Positions 1-7,185 of a stretch of DNA of 33,670 nucleotides are shown here, piece by piece; the stretch's first letter is position 1, and each line of letters opens with the position of its first letter. This DNA is from Muribaculaceae bacterium (GTDB taxonomy: Bacteria; Bacteroidota; Bacteroidia; Bacteroidales; Muribaculaceae). Under the pieces are notes generated by a model that saw nothing but the letters and a program-made list of their open reading frames with translations, did no database searches and was not told the DNA's origin. The position numbers and the translations under genes were made by a program. The DNA lies in contig VSPD01000032.1 of NCBI GenBank assembly GCA_009775125.1, forward strand, positions 1-33,670. Reading direction: 5' to 3'.

Positions 1-2179
1 CGAGAGAGGTAAAGCCGGGGAGGGCGGGGAGGAGGTCGTTGACGCGGATGGTGGGGGCGCCGGTGGATTTGAGGGCGCGGGCGGCGGTGAGGATGGCGTC
101 GCGGCGGCTGTCGGGGATGACTTCGGATGGGGTGAGGCTGCCGGCTGCGACGGCTTCGCTGAGATGTGTGTAGACTGTGGAGGGAACGAGGGCGCGTGTG
201 GCGGCAATGGTTTCGGGGGTGAGGCCGGAACGGAACATTTCGAGGGTGGTCCGGGCGGAGTCGCCTTTCTTGGGCTTGGGTTTTTCGGGTTTGAGGGCCT
301 TGGGGGCTTTTTCGGCTTTGCGCTTGCGGGCCTGGGCGGCTCCGGGTTCGTCGGCGAGGATGGCTCGGGCTTTTGCGCGGAGGTAGGAGGCCGTAGAGAA
401 GGGTTCTGCGGCCATTATGCCGAGGATGGTGGATTTTACCTCTATGGCCCGGCGGAGCGACAGGAGCGCGTTTGCGTAGGTCTGAGCGGTCTGTTTGTTC
501 TCGATGATGAGCACGGCGCGCGAGCGAAGGAGGGCGGAGGGGTATATTTCGTTGATTTTTTCGATGAAATAGCGGCACGATTGCATTATCCGGGCCACAA
601 GAGGAGAGTCGGAGGGGAGGGCGGCGAGGCGTTCGATTTCCCGGCGGTAGAGCGGGGCGAAACGGCAGGCAATGTCGACGATTTGACTGTCGAACGGGGC
701 GATTGTGGCTTTAAGTTCGTCGAGGAGGGCTTCGGCGCGGCCGTAGAGGTGCTCTTCGATGACGCGGATGAGCCAGTGGACGGCGTTGGATATGTCGGTG
801 AAGCAGTAGAGGTCGTCGAGAAGCGAGATGGTGTAGTCGGCTCGCAGGCGCGGAAGGGATGCTATGGCCGAGCCGGATTGGGCGAGAGCCGTGTCGATAT
901 AGGAGTTTACGGTGGTGTCGGCTATGATTGAGGCCGGGGTGAGGGGAGCGGTGAGGACGAGGCCTTGGAGGGAGCGGCAGCGTGAGAGGGCCACGTAGGT
1001 CTGGCCGTGGGCAAACGAGCTGTTGATGTCGAGCACGGCGTGGTCGAACGTGAGCCCTTGGCTTTTGTGCACGGTAATGGCCCAGGCGGCGCGGAGGGGG
1101 AGCTGAGAGAAAGTGCCGGCGGTGTTTTCCGTTATGGTTTTAGATTCGGGGTCGATTGAGTATTTGATGTTTTCCCATGCCTGTGGGGCGACGGATATTG
1201 GTTTTTCGTCGCCGGGGCAAGTGATTTCGACGGCTTGCGGGGAGAGGGCCGTGACGGTGCCGATCTTGCCGTTGAAATAGGCGTGGTCGGGGTCGTTTTT
1301 TATAAACATGACCTGGGCGCCTTTTTTGAGCGAGAGCGATGGGGCGGTGGGGTAGGATGTTTCGGGGAATTCGCCTTCGATGCGGGCTTTGAACACGACG
1401 GCGGGGCCGGGGAGAGCGTCGAGGCGGCTGTTGTTGTAGGCGTTGGCCGTGTCGTTGTGGGTGGTGAGGCGTATCCAGTCGTTGCCTTCGGGGATGAAAT
1501 TGGGGATGAACCGGGAGTTGAGTTCGTCCACGATGCCGGCGTCGGGGTGGCCGTCGCGTATTCCGGCGAGAATCGAGATGAATCGTGGGTCCTGCTGGCG
1601 GTAGATGCGGGAGAGTTCGATGGTGACGTAGGGCAGCCGGCGCAGGGCTGTGGACGAGAAGAAAAACGGCGTGTCGTAGACGGAGGCGAGCATTTGCCAC
1701 TCGCTGTCTTTTGTGACGGGGGCGAGCTGCATGAGGTCGCCGATGAGCAGGAGCTGAACGCCGCCGAAGGGGCGGGTGCGGTCGCGGTACTGGCGTAGGG
1801 TGTCGTCGATACGGTCGAGGAGGTCGGCGCGTACCATTGATATTTCGTCGATTACGAGCAGGTCGAGGGTGCGGATTATGTTTTTCTTTTGTTGCGACAT
1901 GCGGAACCGGCGGTCGGATTCGTTGCGCGGGGCTCCGGGCATGTATGGGCCGAGCGGGAATTGGAAGAAAGAGTGTATGGTCTGTCCGCCGGCGTTGATA
2001 GCAGCGACGCCTGTGGGGGCGAGTATCACCATGCGTTTTGGCGAGGACTCGCGCAGGCGCCGGAGGAAGGTGGTTTTGCCTGTTCCGGCTTTTCCGGTGA
2101 GGAAAATTGATGTGGAAGTGTCTGCGACGAATTGCCAAGCGAGGTTCATTTCCTCGTTTGTTGAGTCGTGGGATGGCAT
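1..2179 (-). CDS. Pif1/RecD-like SF1B DNA helicase with C-terminal HTH domain (3' end outside window)
   Basis: ATP-dependent DNA helicase of the Pif1/RecD2-like superfamily 1B; 726 codons are visible with no stop before the left edge. Read from the minus strand: Walker A GKAGTGKTT (about residues 29-37), motif Ia APTGVAAINAGGQTIHS, Walker B LLVIDEISMV, motif III LLIGDLMQLAPV, RIYRQQDPRF, then AITVHKSQGLTFD and YVALSRCRSL (motifs V and VI). All core ATPase motifs are intact. After a linker rich in Lys/Ala/Pro, residues about 636-677 (TLEMFRSGLTPETIAATR onward) resemble the helix-turn-helix_40 domain that many Bacteroidetes helicases of this type carry. The ATG at 2179 lies 18 nt after the stop of the coiled-coil gene, so the two are probably co-transcribed. 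A role in replication or repair is likely; the exact substrate is unknown. Confidence 0.9.
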   Translation of the reverse strand, partial: MPSHDSTNEEMNLAWQFVADTSTSIFLTGKAGTGKTTFLRRLRESSPKRMVILAPTGVAAINAGGQTIHSFFQFPLGPYMPGAPRNESDRRFRMSQQKKNIIRTLDLLVIDEISMVRADLLDRIDDTLRQYRDRTRPFGGVQLLLIGDLMQLAPVTKDSEWQMLASVYDTPFFFSSTALRRLPYVTIELSRIYRQQDPRFISILAGIRDGHPDAGIVDELNSRFIPNFIPEGNDWIRLTTHNDTANAYNNSRLDALPGPAVVFKARIEGEFPETSYPTAPSLSLKKGAQVMFIKNDPDHAYFNGKIGTVTALSPQAVEITCPGDEKPISVAPQAWENIKYSIDPESKTITENTAGTFSQLPLRAAWAITVHKSQGLTFDHAVLDINSSFAHGQTYVALSRCRSLQGLVLTAPLTPASIIADTTVNSYIDTALAQSGSAIASLPRLRADYTISLLDDLYCFTDISNAVHWLIRVIEEHLYGRAEALLDELKATIAPFDSQIVDIACRFAPLYRREIERLAALPSDSPLVARIMQSCRYFIEKINEIYPSALLRSRAVLIIENKQTAQTYANALLSLRRAIEVKSTILGIMAAEPFSTASYLRAKARAILADEPGAAQARKRKAEKAPKALKPEKPKPKKGDSARTTLEMFRSGLTPETIAATRALVPSTVYTHLSEAVAAGSLTPSEVIPDSRRDAILTAARALKSTGAPTIRVNDLLPALPGFTSL

Positions 2180-2197
2180 GGCGATGTGGAGATATTG

Positions 2198-3631
2198 TTA
2201 GAAGTCGAAGAGGTTGGGCTGGGGGTCGTAGGACGATGGCCGTGTTTTTTTCGCGGGGGCGTGGTAGCCGAAAGAATTGTCGTCGTCGGGGGTGGGGCGC
2301 ATTGATTGCCCGGCGGGAGGCACTGATACGAGCCAGTCGGTGTCGGAAATTACGTCTTGGACCTCGGTTATGTCGTTTTCGGCGGGAGCGCGTCGGGAGC
2401 GACGTTTTGATTCGGTTTTTTCCTTTTTCGCGGGTGCCTGCGGTGCTTGGGCCTTCAAGGCGTCGAGTTCCTCGCGGAGTCGGCGCTGGTCTTCGGCGTG
2501 CTGGAGGAGATTGTTCTTAATGGTGTTTCGCAGGGATTCGTTTTCGGCGCGGGCTTCTTTGATGCTTTGGTTGAGGCGGGCGATGCGCGCGTCGAGTTTG
2601 TCTTTTATTTTTGCGAAATTTTCGAGCTGGGATTGGATGTGGGATAGTTCTTCGTCGGAGGGAAGGTCGGCTATTATGGCGTCTTTGTCGGCGAGGACAA
2701 TGTCTTTTTCTGCGATAATGGCGTCTTTTTCAGCGATAGTTTTGTCGCGTTGGGCGATGATTTGGTCTTTTTCGTCGATAATGGCCGTTTTTTCGGCGCT
2801 CTGGTTGCGGATGTCGGAAAGCATTTTGTCGGCCATGTCGCTTTTTATTTTAGCGGCTTTCATGGCTTCTTCGGACTCGCCGGCGCGTTTGTTGGCGAGG
2901 TCGCGTTCGTCGGCAGTGGCTCTCAGTTCTTTTTCGAGTGAGTCGATGCGCGATTTCAGCGATTTGATTTGTGCTTCGGCCTCGGGGTCGGGCTGCTGCG
3001 CCGAGGTGGATGTGCGCTGGCGCAGGTCGTTGAGTTCCTGCTCGTAGACGGCGGCGACCTTCATTTTGTTGAGCAGGCTTGTGTTTTCGAGGTGGAGCTG
3101 CTCGATTTCGGCTTCGAGTTTGAGGATTTGCGCTTCGAGGTCGTGGACGCGCTCGGAGAGGGCGCGACGCTGGCGGTCGGCGCTGAGTTGTTTTTCTTTG
3201 AGTTCGGAGCGTTTGTCTTCGAGGTCCTTGGCGCGTGCGCGCAGGGCGTCCATGTCGGTTTTTATTTTCTCGCGTTCGGCTTGCCAGATAGCGGTGTTGC
3301 GCTGCATGGCAGCGTCGTCGAGGCTTGCGATGTATTCTTTGACGGAAGCATCGAGCGAGTCGAAGAGGAATTGCTTCTGCTTCTCGGGGTCGACCGACTC
3401 GGCGAAGAAAGCGGGCAGGGACTGGTTGACAATTTCGACCACGCGGGCGAAAATCTGGCGTGTAATGTTGGGGTCGATGTCGCCTTGGGCATTGGTGTAG
3501 GCCGGAGTAGAGTCGGGGAGGTTTGGCGCGGCCGATGAAGGTGCTTCTTCGGGGATTTCGTCGGAGTATATTTCATCGTCGACTTCGGAGCCGAAGCCGA
3601 AAAGACGCTTGATGTTTCGGAAAAAGGACAT
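2198..3631 (-). CDS. Long coiled-coil protein with clamp-binding-like C-terminus
   Basis: I do not recognise a named family. The 477-residue protein starts MSFFRNIKRLFGFGSEVDD, a basic, amphipathic N-terminus followed by an acidic linker. About residues 95-200 are heptad-rich (DALRARAKDLEDKRSELKEK and on), consistent with a long coiled coil. A second coiled stretch contains five consecutive 7-residue units of the type EKDAIIA. The tail is basic and disordered-looking (KKEKTESKRRSRRAPAEND) and the chain ends QPNLFDF, which resembles a beta-clamp-binding peptide. The ATG at 3631 was chosen because a TTG 30 nt upstream in frame lies inside the promoter at 3649-3679. The helicase follows 18 nt downstream, so a role as a partner or scaffold in DNA metabolism is an inference from context. 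Confidence 0.85.
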   Translation of the reverse strand: MSFFRNIKRLFGFGSEVDDEIYSDEIPEEAPSSAAPNLPDSTPAYTNAQGDIDPNITRQIFARVVEIVNQSLPAFFAESVDPEKQKQFLFDSLDASVKEYIASLDDAAMQRNTAIWQAEREKIKTDMDALRARAKDLEDKRSELKEKQLSADRQRRALSERVHDLEAQILKLEAEIEQLHLENTSLLNKMKVAAVYEQELNDLRQRTSTSAQQPDPEAEAQIKSLKSRIDSLEKELRATADERDLANKRAGESEEAMKAAKIKSDMADKMLSDIRNQSAEKTAIIDEKDQIIAQRDKTIAEKDAIIAEKDIVLADKDAIIADLPSDEELSHIQSQLENFAKIKDKLDARIARLNQSIKEARAENESLRNTIKNNLLQHAEDQRRLREELDALKAQAPQAPAKKEKTESKRRSRRAPAENDITEVQDVISDTDWLVSVPPAGQSMRPTPDDDNSFGYHAPAKKTRPSSYDPQPNLFDF

Positions 3632-3648
3632 TGAAAAGATAGTTTTGG

Positions 3649-3679
3649 CAAATTTAGCCAAAATTTTGCAAAAACCAAA
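3649..3679 (-). promoter_or_regulatory. Bacteroidetes-type promoter for coiled-coil/helicase genes
   Basis: Read on the minus strand: TTTG (3679-3676), 19-nt spacer, TAAATTTG (3656-3649), an exact match to TTTG/TAnnTTTG. Transcription would begin near 3643, only about 12 nt before the ATG at 3631. The surrounding AGCCAAAA...TTTTGGCT inverted repeat (3656-3688 region) overlaps the promoter and could be an operator. Confidence 0.7.
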
Positions 3680-3691
3680 ACTTTTGGCTTA

Positions 3692-4402
3692 TTACCTTGA
3701 AATCAAGGCTTGGAGGCGCGGGGTTGGGGCTATGGCGAAGGCTCGCGTGAGGAACGGGAGGGCTTGGTCGTGACGGTTGTTGATGGTGTAGTAGTTGCCC
3801 AGGGCGAGCAGGGCGGGGAGGTTGTCGGGGTGGTGGCGCAGACATTCAGTCCATGTTTCGACGGCTTTCTGCGGGAGGCCGCAGAGCATGTATCCTTGGG
3901 CGAGGGCGTTGAGAAATTGGGCTGAGGTGGGGAGGCCTTGGAGCATTGTCCGGGCATAGGTGACGATGGCGGGGCCGTCGTGGCGGAATTCGGCCCAGCG
4001 GAGGAGCTGCGCGTCGATGGGGCGCCGGAGCCACGGGTTTGCGTTTTTGGCTTCGAGGAGGAATGGCTCGAACATCTGCGGGCGCGCGGCCTTGAATGAG
4101 CTTTGGCGCACGAGTGAGATGATTGAGTCGACGGAGGCGCCGTATTGGAGCGATTGTGTGAGCAGCTGCATGGGGCGTATTGAGTCGCCCATGGCTTCGG
4201 CGGCCACGATTGCGGGGGCGTAGGCGCTGATGTCGTCGGGCCGCTCGTGAATCATGAAGTTGTAGAGCGCCGAGGCTGTGGCCCACTCGGCGGCATCGAA
4301 GGCGCGGGCGGCTTTGCGGCTTGTCTCGTCGTAGGGCAGCTGAGCCATGAGGGCGAGGGCGGAGGCGAGAAGGATGGTGAGGGCGAGGACGGCTTTCTTC
4401 AT
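3692..4402 (-). CDS. Exported tetratricopeptide-repeat protein
   Basis: A 236-residue protein with a clear signal peptide (MKKAVLALTILLASALALMA) and probable cleavage before QLPYDE, leaving Gln at position +1. The mature part is helical with TPR-like units: an N-terminal ARAFDAAEWATASALYNFMI segment and, near the C-terminus, QKAVETWTECLRHHPDNLPA followed by LLALGNYYTINNRHDQALPF. TPR proteins usually mediate protein-protein contacts, here in the periplasm or envelope; no catalytic motif is visible. It is the third gene after manC and the esterase; the 45-nt gap before it holds a dispersed 9-nt-period repeat, so co-transcription is likely but not certain. Its partner is unknown. Confidence 0.82.
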   Translation of the reverse strand: MKKAVLALTILLASALALMAQLPYDETSRKAARAFDAAEWATASALYNFMIHERPDDISAYAPAIVAAEAMGDSIRPMQLLTQSLQYGASVDSIISLVRQSSFKAARPQMFEPFLLEAKNANPWLRRPIDAQLLRWAEFRHDGPAIVTYARTMLQGLPTSAQFLNALAQGYMLCGLPQKAVETWTECLRHHPDNLPALLALGNYYTINNRHDQALPFLTRAFAIAPTPRLQALISR

Positions 4403-4408
4403 TTTAGG

Positions 4409-4442
4409 GCCTTTAAGGACTTTAAGGTCATTAAGATCTTTA
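4409..4442. repeat. Dispersed intergenic repeat, copy 1 (9-nt period)
   Basis: Tandem 9-mers TTAAGGACT, TTAAGGTCA, TTAAGATCT and a trailing TTAA. A second copy at about 8196-8230 differs at only 2 of 31 positions. Both copies sit between co-oriented genes. Function unknown. Confidence 0.7.
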
Positions 4443-4447
4443 ATTGG

Positions 4448-5299
4448 TTAGCGGTATTTGTTGAAGAATCGGCAGATGATTTCGCCGGTGTCGATGTCGG
4501 CGGCTGCCCATGAGTGTTTGCCTTCGTTGATCTGGATGAGGACTACGTCGGGGCCGTTGCCGGTGTAGCGGTGGCATGTGACCGCGCGGTCGGTTTTCAC
4601 ACATTCCGACATGCGGTCGGCGAAGTAGGCAGTGCATTTGTTGTTGCAGGCAATGGCGGCTACGGCCATGGGCACTGGGAGGTAGGCTCCCCATCCGCCG
4701 GTGTTGTCGGGGTCGCCTCCCCACATGGATGTTTTGTCGGCGGTGCCGTGTATTTCGAGGAATGGAACGGGCGAAGACAGGCTGTTGGCGAGGTACATCC
4801 AGGTGAATGTGAGTCCGCCTACCGATGCGTAGGCGCGGAACATGTCGGGGCTGGTGTATGCTATTTGGTAGCATAGGTCGCCGCCGTTGGAGAATCCGGA
4901 TAGGAATACGGAGCTGTTGTCGATGTTGAAATTGCCGGCCACGTCGGCGGTGAGGGCGCGGAGGAAGTCGGCTTCGTCGACGGTCATGTTGTGCTGTGAC
5001 GGGTATCCTACGTTCCAGCCCAGGCGTCCGCGCGTGTCGGGGGAGCCGTCGGGGTAGCACACGGCATAGCCGTGGCGGTCGGCGGCAGCGTTAAGGTCGG
5101 CGCGTTGGCGTGTTTTTGAGCCGTAGCCGTGGGCGTGGATTATAAGGGGAAGCGGGCCGGTGGCGTTGTCGGGAATGTACAGGGTATAGGTGCGGACGGT
5201 GTCGTTGTATTGGAAAGAACGGTCGACGGTGGCGGCGTTTGCTTTTGTGAAGCAGAGCATGAGCAACGCCGCGATATAGAGGGCGATTGATCTTTGCAT
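4448..5299 (-). CDS. Secreted alpha/beta-hydrolase esterase, PHB-depolymerase/feruloyl-esterase-like
   Basis: A 283-residue exported serine hydrolase of the LpqC/CE1-like group (COG3509 type). Signal peptide at residues 1-22 (MQRSIALYIAALLMLCFTKA). Visible motifs: HAHGYGSKTRQRADLN for the oxyanion region, nucleophile elbow GFSNGG with Ser137, LEIHGTADKT supplying the likely acid Asp188, and GKHSW supplying His262. Substrates in this family are ester bonds in polysaccharide decorations or polyesters; the actual substrate cannot be read from sequence. The ATG at 5299 is 4 nt after the manC stop; an in-frame TTG at 5323 would overlap manC and would place charged residues before the signal peptide, so it was not used. 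The coupling to manC suggests shared transcription, not necessarily a shared pathway. Confidence 0.87.
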   Translation of the reverse strand: MQRSIALYIAALLMLCFTKANAATVDRSFQYNDTVRTYTLYIPDNATGPLPLIIHAHGYGSKTRQRADLNAAADRHGYAVCYPDGSPDTRGRLGWNVGYPSQHNMTVDEADFLRALTADVAGNFNIDNSSVFLSGFSNGGDLCYQIAYTSPDMFRAYASVGGLTFTWMYLANSLSSPVPFLEIHGTADKTSMWGGDPDNTGGWGAYLPVPMAVAAIACNNKCTAYFADRMSECVKTDRAVTCHRYTGNGPDVVLIQINEGKHSWAAADIDTGEIICRFFNKYR

Positions 5300-5303
5300 T
5301 GGG

Positions 5304-6383
5304 TCAGAGATATTTTTCGCCAAACAGCTGGCGGGTGTCGTTTACCATCTGGCGTATCGACTGCTCGCGTGTCTTGGGGCAGATGAGGAGGACGTCGTCG
5401 GAGTCGGCTACGATGAAGTCGTTGAGAGAGTCGACGAGTATGAGCTTGTCGCTGTTAGTTACGGAAATGATATTGCCGGAGGCAGCATTTGCTATTACCT
5501 GGCAGTTTTGTGTCACGTTTGCGTCGCGGTTTCGGGGAGAGTTGTCGTAAAGTGCCGACCATGTGCCGAGGTCGCTCCAGCCTATGTTTACGGTCTCGAC
5601 ATAGGTTTTTGTGCTTTTTTCGATGATGGTGGTGTCGACGGGGACCGACGGGCACGCGGGGAAGTTGTCGTTGATGAAGGCCGCTTCGTCGGGCGTATTG
5701 TAGATACCCAGGCCTTTGTCGAAAACGGCGGCAATCTCCGGGGTGTGGTCGTGGAGAGCGTCGATGATGGATGACGCCGACCAGAGGAATATGCCGGAGT
5801 TCCAGAAAAATTCGCCGGATTTGACAAACACTTCGGCGAGGTCGCGTCCCGGCTTTTCGGTGAAAGTCTTCACTTTCGATATGTCGCCGGCGATATGTCG
5901 GCCGACCTGGATGTAGCCGTAGCCGGTTTCGGGGCGAGTCGGGGTTACGCCGAGAGTGAGCAGTGCGGGATTGGCCTCGACAAAGTCGAAGCCGGCGTTG
6001 ATAGCGTTGATGAAGTCGTTTTCGCGTGTTATGAGTTGGTCGGCCGGAGTTACGAGCATAGAAGCGTCGGGGTCGATGGCCGCGATGTGGTAGGCGGCCC
6101 AGGCCACGGCCGGCGCGGTGTTTCTTCTCACCGGCTCAAGCAGTATGTTGCCGGGATTGATTTCGGGGATTTGCGAGGCTACGGTGTCGCGGTAGGCGGC
6201 GTTGGTTACGAGGAAAATATTTTCCTTTGGTATTATAGGCAGGATACGGTCGAAAGTCATCTGCAAGAGAGAGCGGCCGGTGCCGAAGAAGTCGATGAAT
6301 TGTTTAGGAGTCGCGGTGCGGCTGTAAGGCCAGAGCCGTGCTCCGATGCCTCCGCACATAATCACGCAGTATCTGTGGTTCAT
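5304..6383 (-). CDS. manC: Mannose-1-phosphate guanylyltransferase
   Basis: Makes GDP-mannose from mannose-1-phosphate and GTP in the cytosol, feeding surface glycan and GDP-fucose synthesis. The 359-residue length fits the single-domain form without a fused phosphomannose isomerase. N-terminal nucleotide-binding signature CGGIGARLWPYSRTATPKQF (residues about 10-29), then LVTPADQLI at the place usually occupied by a PSDH-type motif, FTEKPG, and FFWNSGIFLW, all characteristic of the family. The ATG at 6383 follows a promoter at 6435-6466. It heads a run with an exported esterase and a TPR protein. A dedicated capsule locus is not seen nearby, so this is probably the housekeeping copy. Confidence 0.93.
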   Translation of the reverse strand: MNHRYCVIMCGGIGARLWPYSRTATPKQFIDFFGTGRSLLQMTFDRILPIIPKENIFLVTNAAYRDTVASQIPEINPGNILLEPVRRNTAPAVAWAAYHIAAIDPDASMLVTPADQLITRENDFINAINAGFDFVEANPALLTLGVTPTRPETGYGYIQVGRHIAGDISKVKTFTEKPGRDLAEVFVKSGEFFWNSGIFLWSASSIIDALHDHTPEIAAVFDKGLGIYNTPDEAAFINDNFPACPSVPVDTTIIEKSTKTYVETVNIGWSDLGTWSALYDNSPRNRDANVTQNCQVIANAASGNIISVTNSDKLILVDSLNDFIVADSDDVLLICPKTREQSIRQMVNDTRQLFGEKYL

Positions 6384-6434
6384 TTTTCCGGGGAGAATGG
6401 TTATGTAGGTGAAATCTACTTAAAGTTGTGGATG

Positions 6435-6466
6435 CTAAGGTATATAATTAACGCGGAAATAGCAAG
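6435..6466 (-). promoter_or_regulatory. Putative promoter for manC
   Basis: On the minus strand, CTTG (6466-6463), 20-nt spacer and TACCTTAG (6442-6435). The -7 element has one mismatch to TAnnTTTG. It lies about 50 nt upstream of the manC ATG. Confidence 0.5.
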
Positions 6467-6525
6467 AAAAATTTCGGAAAAGCGAAAAAAAGCGACTTTT
6501 GGGGATAAAAAAGCGATGAGAGGTG

Positions 6526-6556
6526 TTCGGGATATTGAAAATAATGTTTAAATTTG
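6526..6556 (+). promoter_or_regulatory. Bacteroidetes-type promoter for small membrane protein
   Basis: TTCG (6526-6529), 19-nt spacer, TAAATTTG (6549-6556). The -33 box has one mismatch; the -7 box is exact. It would start transcription about 22 nt before the ATG at 6585. Confidence 0.6.
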
Positions 6557-6584
6557 CAGAAAATATTTAAAAAAAGCAAAAAAA

Positions 6585-6896
6585 ATGAGCACGACACCGC
6601 AAGAAAAAAGTCAAGATCAGCCTGCGCAGGAGCAAAAAGCCGCTTCGTGGGTGTGGACGTTGATGTCGGTTGCCGGCGCGGTTGCGGCGGTAGGGGCATG
6701 GTGCGTGATGATGAACTCGGAGAAGATAAGCTTCTGGTGCGCCGTGGCGGCGTTGCTTCTTTCGTGTCCCGGCTTGAAGAGCGCGGGCCGTGGATGGCGC
6801 AATCTGTCGGTGACTGCCATAATAGCTTCGGGTGTGCTTTTGCTTGTCTACGGCATATTCTGGGGCGCGATATTCTTCACTTTGAAGAGCCTTTGA
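6585..6896 (+). CDS. Small membrane protein of unknown function
   Basis: A 103-residue protein I cannot assign. The first 20 residues are polar and Gln-rich (TPQEKSQDQPAQEQK). Three hydrophobic segments follow: about residues 22-43 (VWTLMSVAGAVAAVGAWCVM), 47-63 (ISFWCAVAALLLSC) and 75-98 (VTAIIASGVLLLVYGIFWGA). This suggests a small inner-membrane protein with three membrane spans. The ATG at 6585 sits just downstream of a good promoter. A CCCCGCG palindrome follows 18 nt after the stop. It shares the direction of the SRP RNA gene downstream, but that RNA has its own promoter. Confidence 0.7.
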   Translation: MSTTPQEKSQDQPAQEQKAASWVWTLMSVAGAVAAVGAWCVMMNSEKISFWCAVAALLLSCPGLKSAGRGWRNLSVTAIIASGVLLLVYGIFWGAIFFTLKSL

Positions 6897-6914
6897 CGGG
6901 ATATGCGTCGCTTT

Positions 6915-6937
6915 CCCCGCGTAGAAACGCGGGGCAC
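6915..6937. repeat. CCCCGCG REP-like palindrome, copy 1
   Basis: CCCCGCG (6915-6921), 6-nt loop TAGAAA, CGCGGGG (6928-6934), then CAC. The same arms plus trailing CAC occur at 8683 and 12802. There is no T-tract on the plus strand, so it is a poor intrinsic terminator here and looks more like a dispersed palindromic element. Confidence 0.65.
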
Positions 6938-7025
6938 GGTGGCGGGTGAGATACAAGTATAAGGGATAAGTGATGAGGGATAAGGGGGCCTTAAAATTTA
7001 TGTTTGGAGAAAAAAATCGAATTTT

Positions 7026-7057
7026 TTTGGTGGAATAAAAAAAAGTTTGTAATTTTG
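7026..7057 (+). promoter_or_regulatory. Promoter of the SRP RNA
   Basis: TTTG (7026-7029), 20-nt spacer, TAATTTTG (7050-7057). The 5' strand of the SRP RNA terminal stem begins at 7063, exactly where this promoter should start transcription. Confidence 0.8.
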
Positions 7058-7062
7058 CAGTC

Positions 7063-7165
7063 GGGTAAGTCCTACACGACCAGCTCCCTCGGAATCCCCC
7101 AGGTCTTGACCGAAGCAAGGGTACGAGGTTGTAGCGGTGCGATGTAGATCGCTTGCCCTTTTTTT
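7063..7165 (+). ncRNA. ffs: Signal recognition particle RNA (4.5S-type, small SRP RNA)
   Basis: RNA scaffold of the SRP, which binds Ffh and targets nascent membrane and exported proteins to FtsY. The 5' GGGTAAG (7063-7069) pairs with CTTGCCC (7152-7158), directly followed by seven T residues (7159-7165), so the terminal stem doubles as the terminator. Inner helices: CCTACA region with TGTAG (7143-7147) and CCTCG (7087-7091) with CGAGG (7124-7128). The domain IV signature CCCCCAGGTC...GAAGCAAGGGTA is at 7096-7123. The apical sequence between GGTC and GAAGCA is TTGACC rather than a GGAA-type tetraloop, noted as a finding. It sits 20 nt upstream of the M28 lipoprotein gene. Confidence 0.88.
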
Positions 7166-7185
7166 GTATCCATACCTAAGAAAAG

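Noticed and set aside
164..931. 255-codon plus-strand frame rich in Gly/Glu/Phe
   Set aside because: Antisense to the helicase; composition is typical of the reverse complement of this gene.
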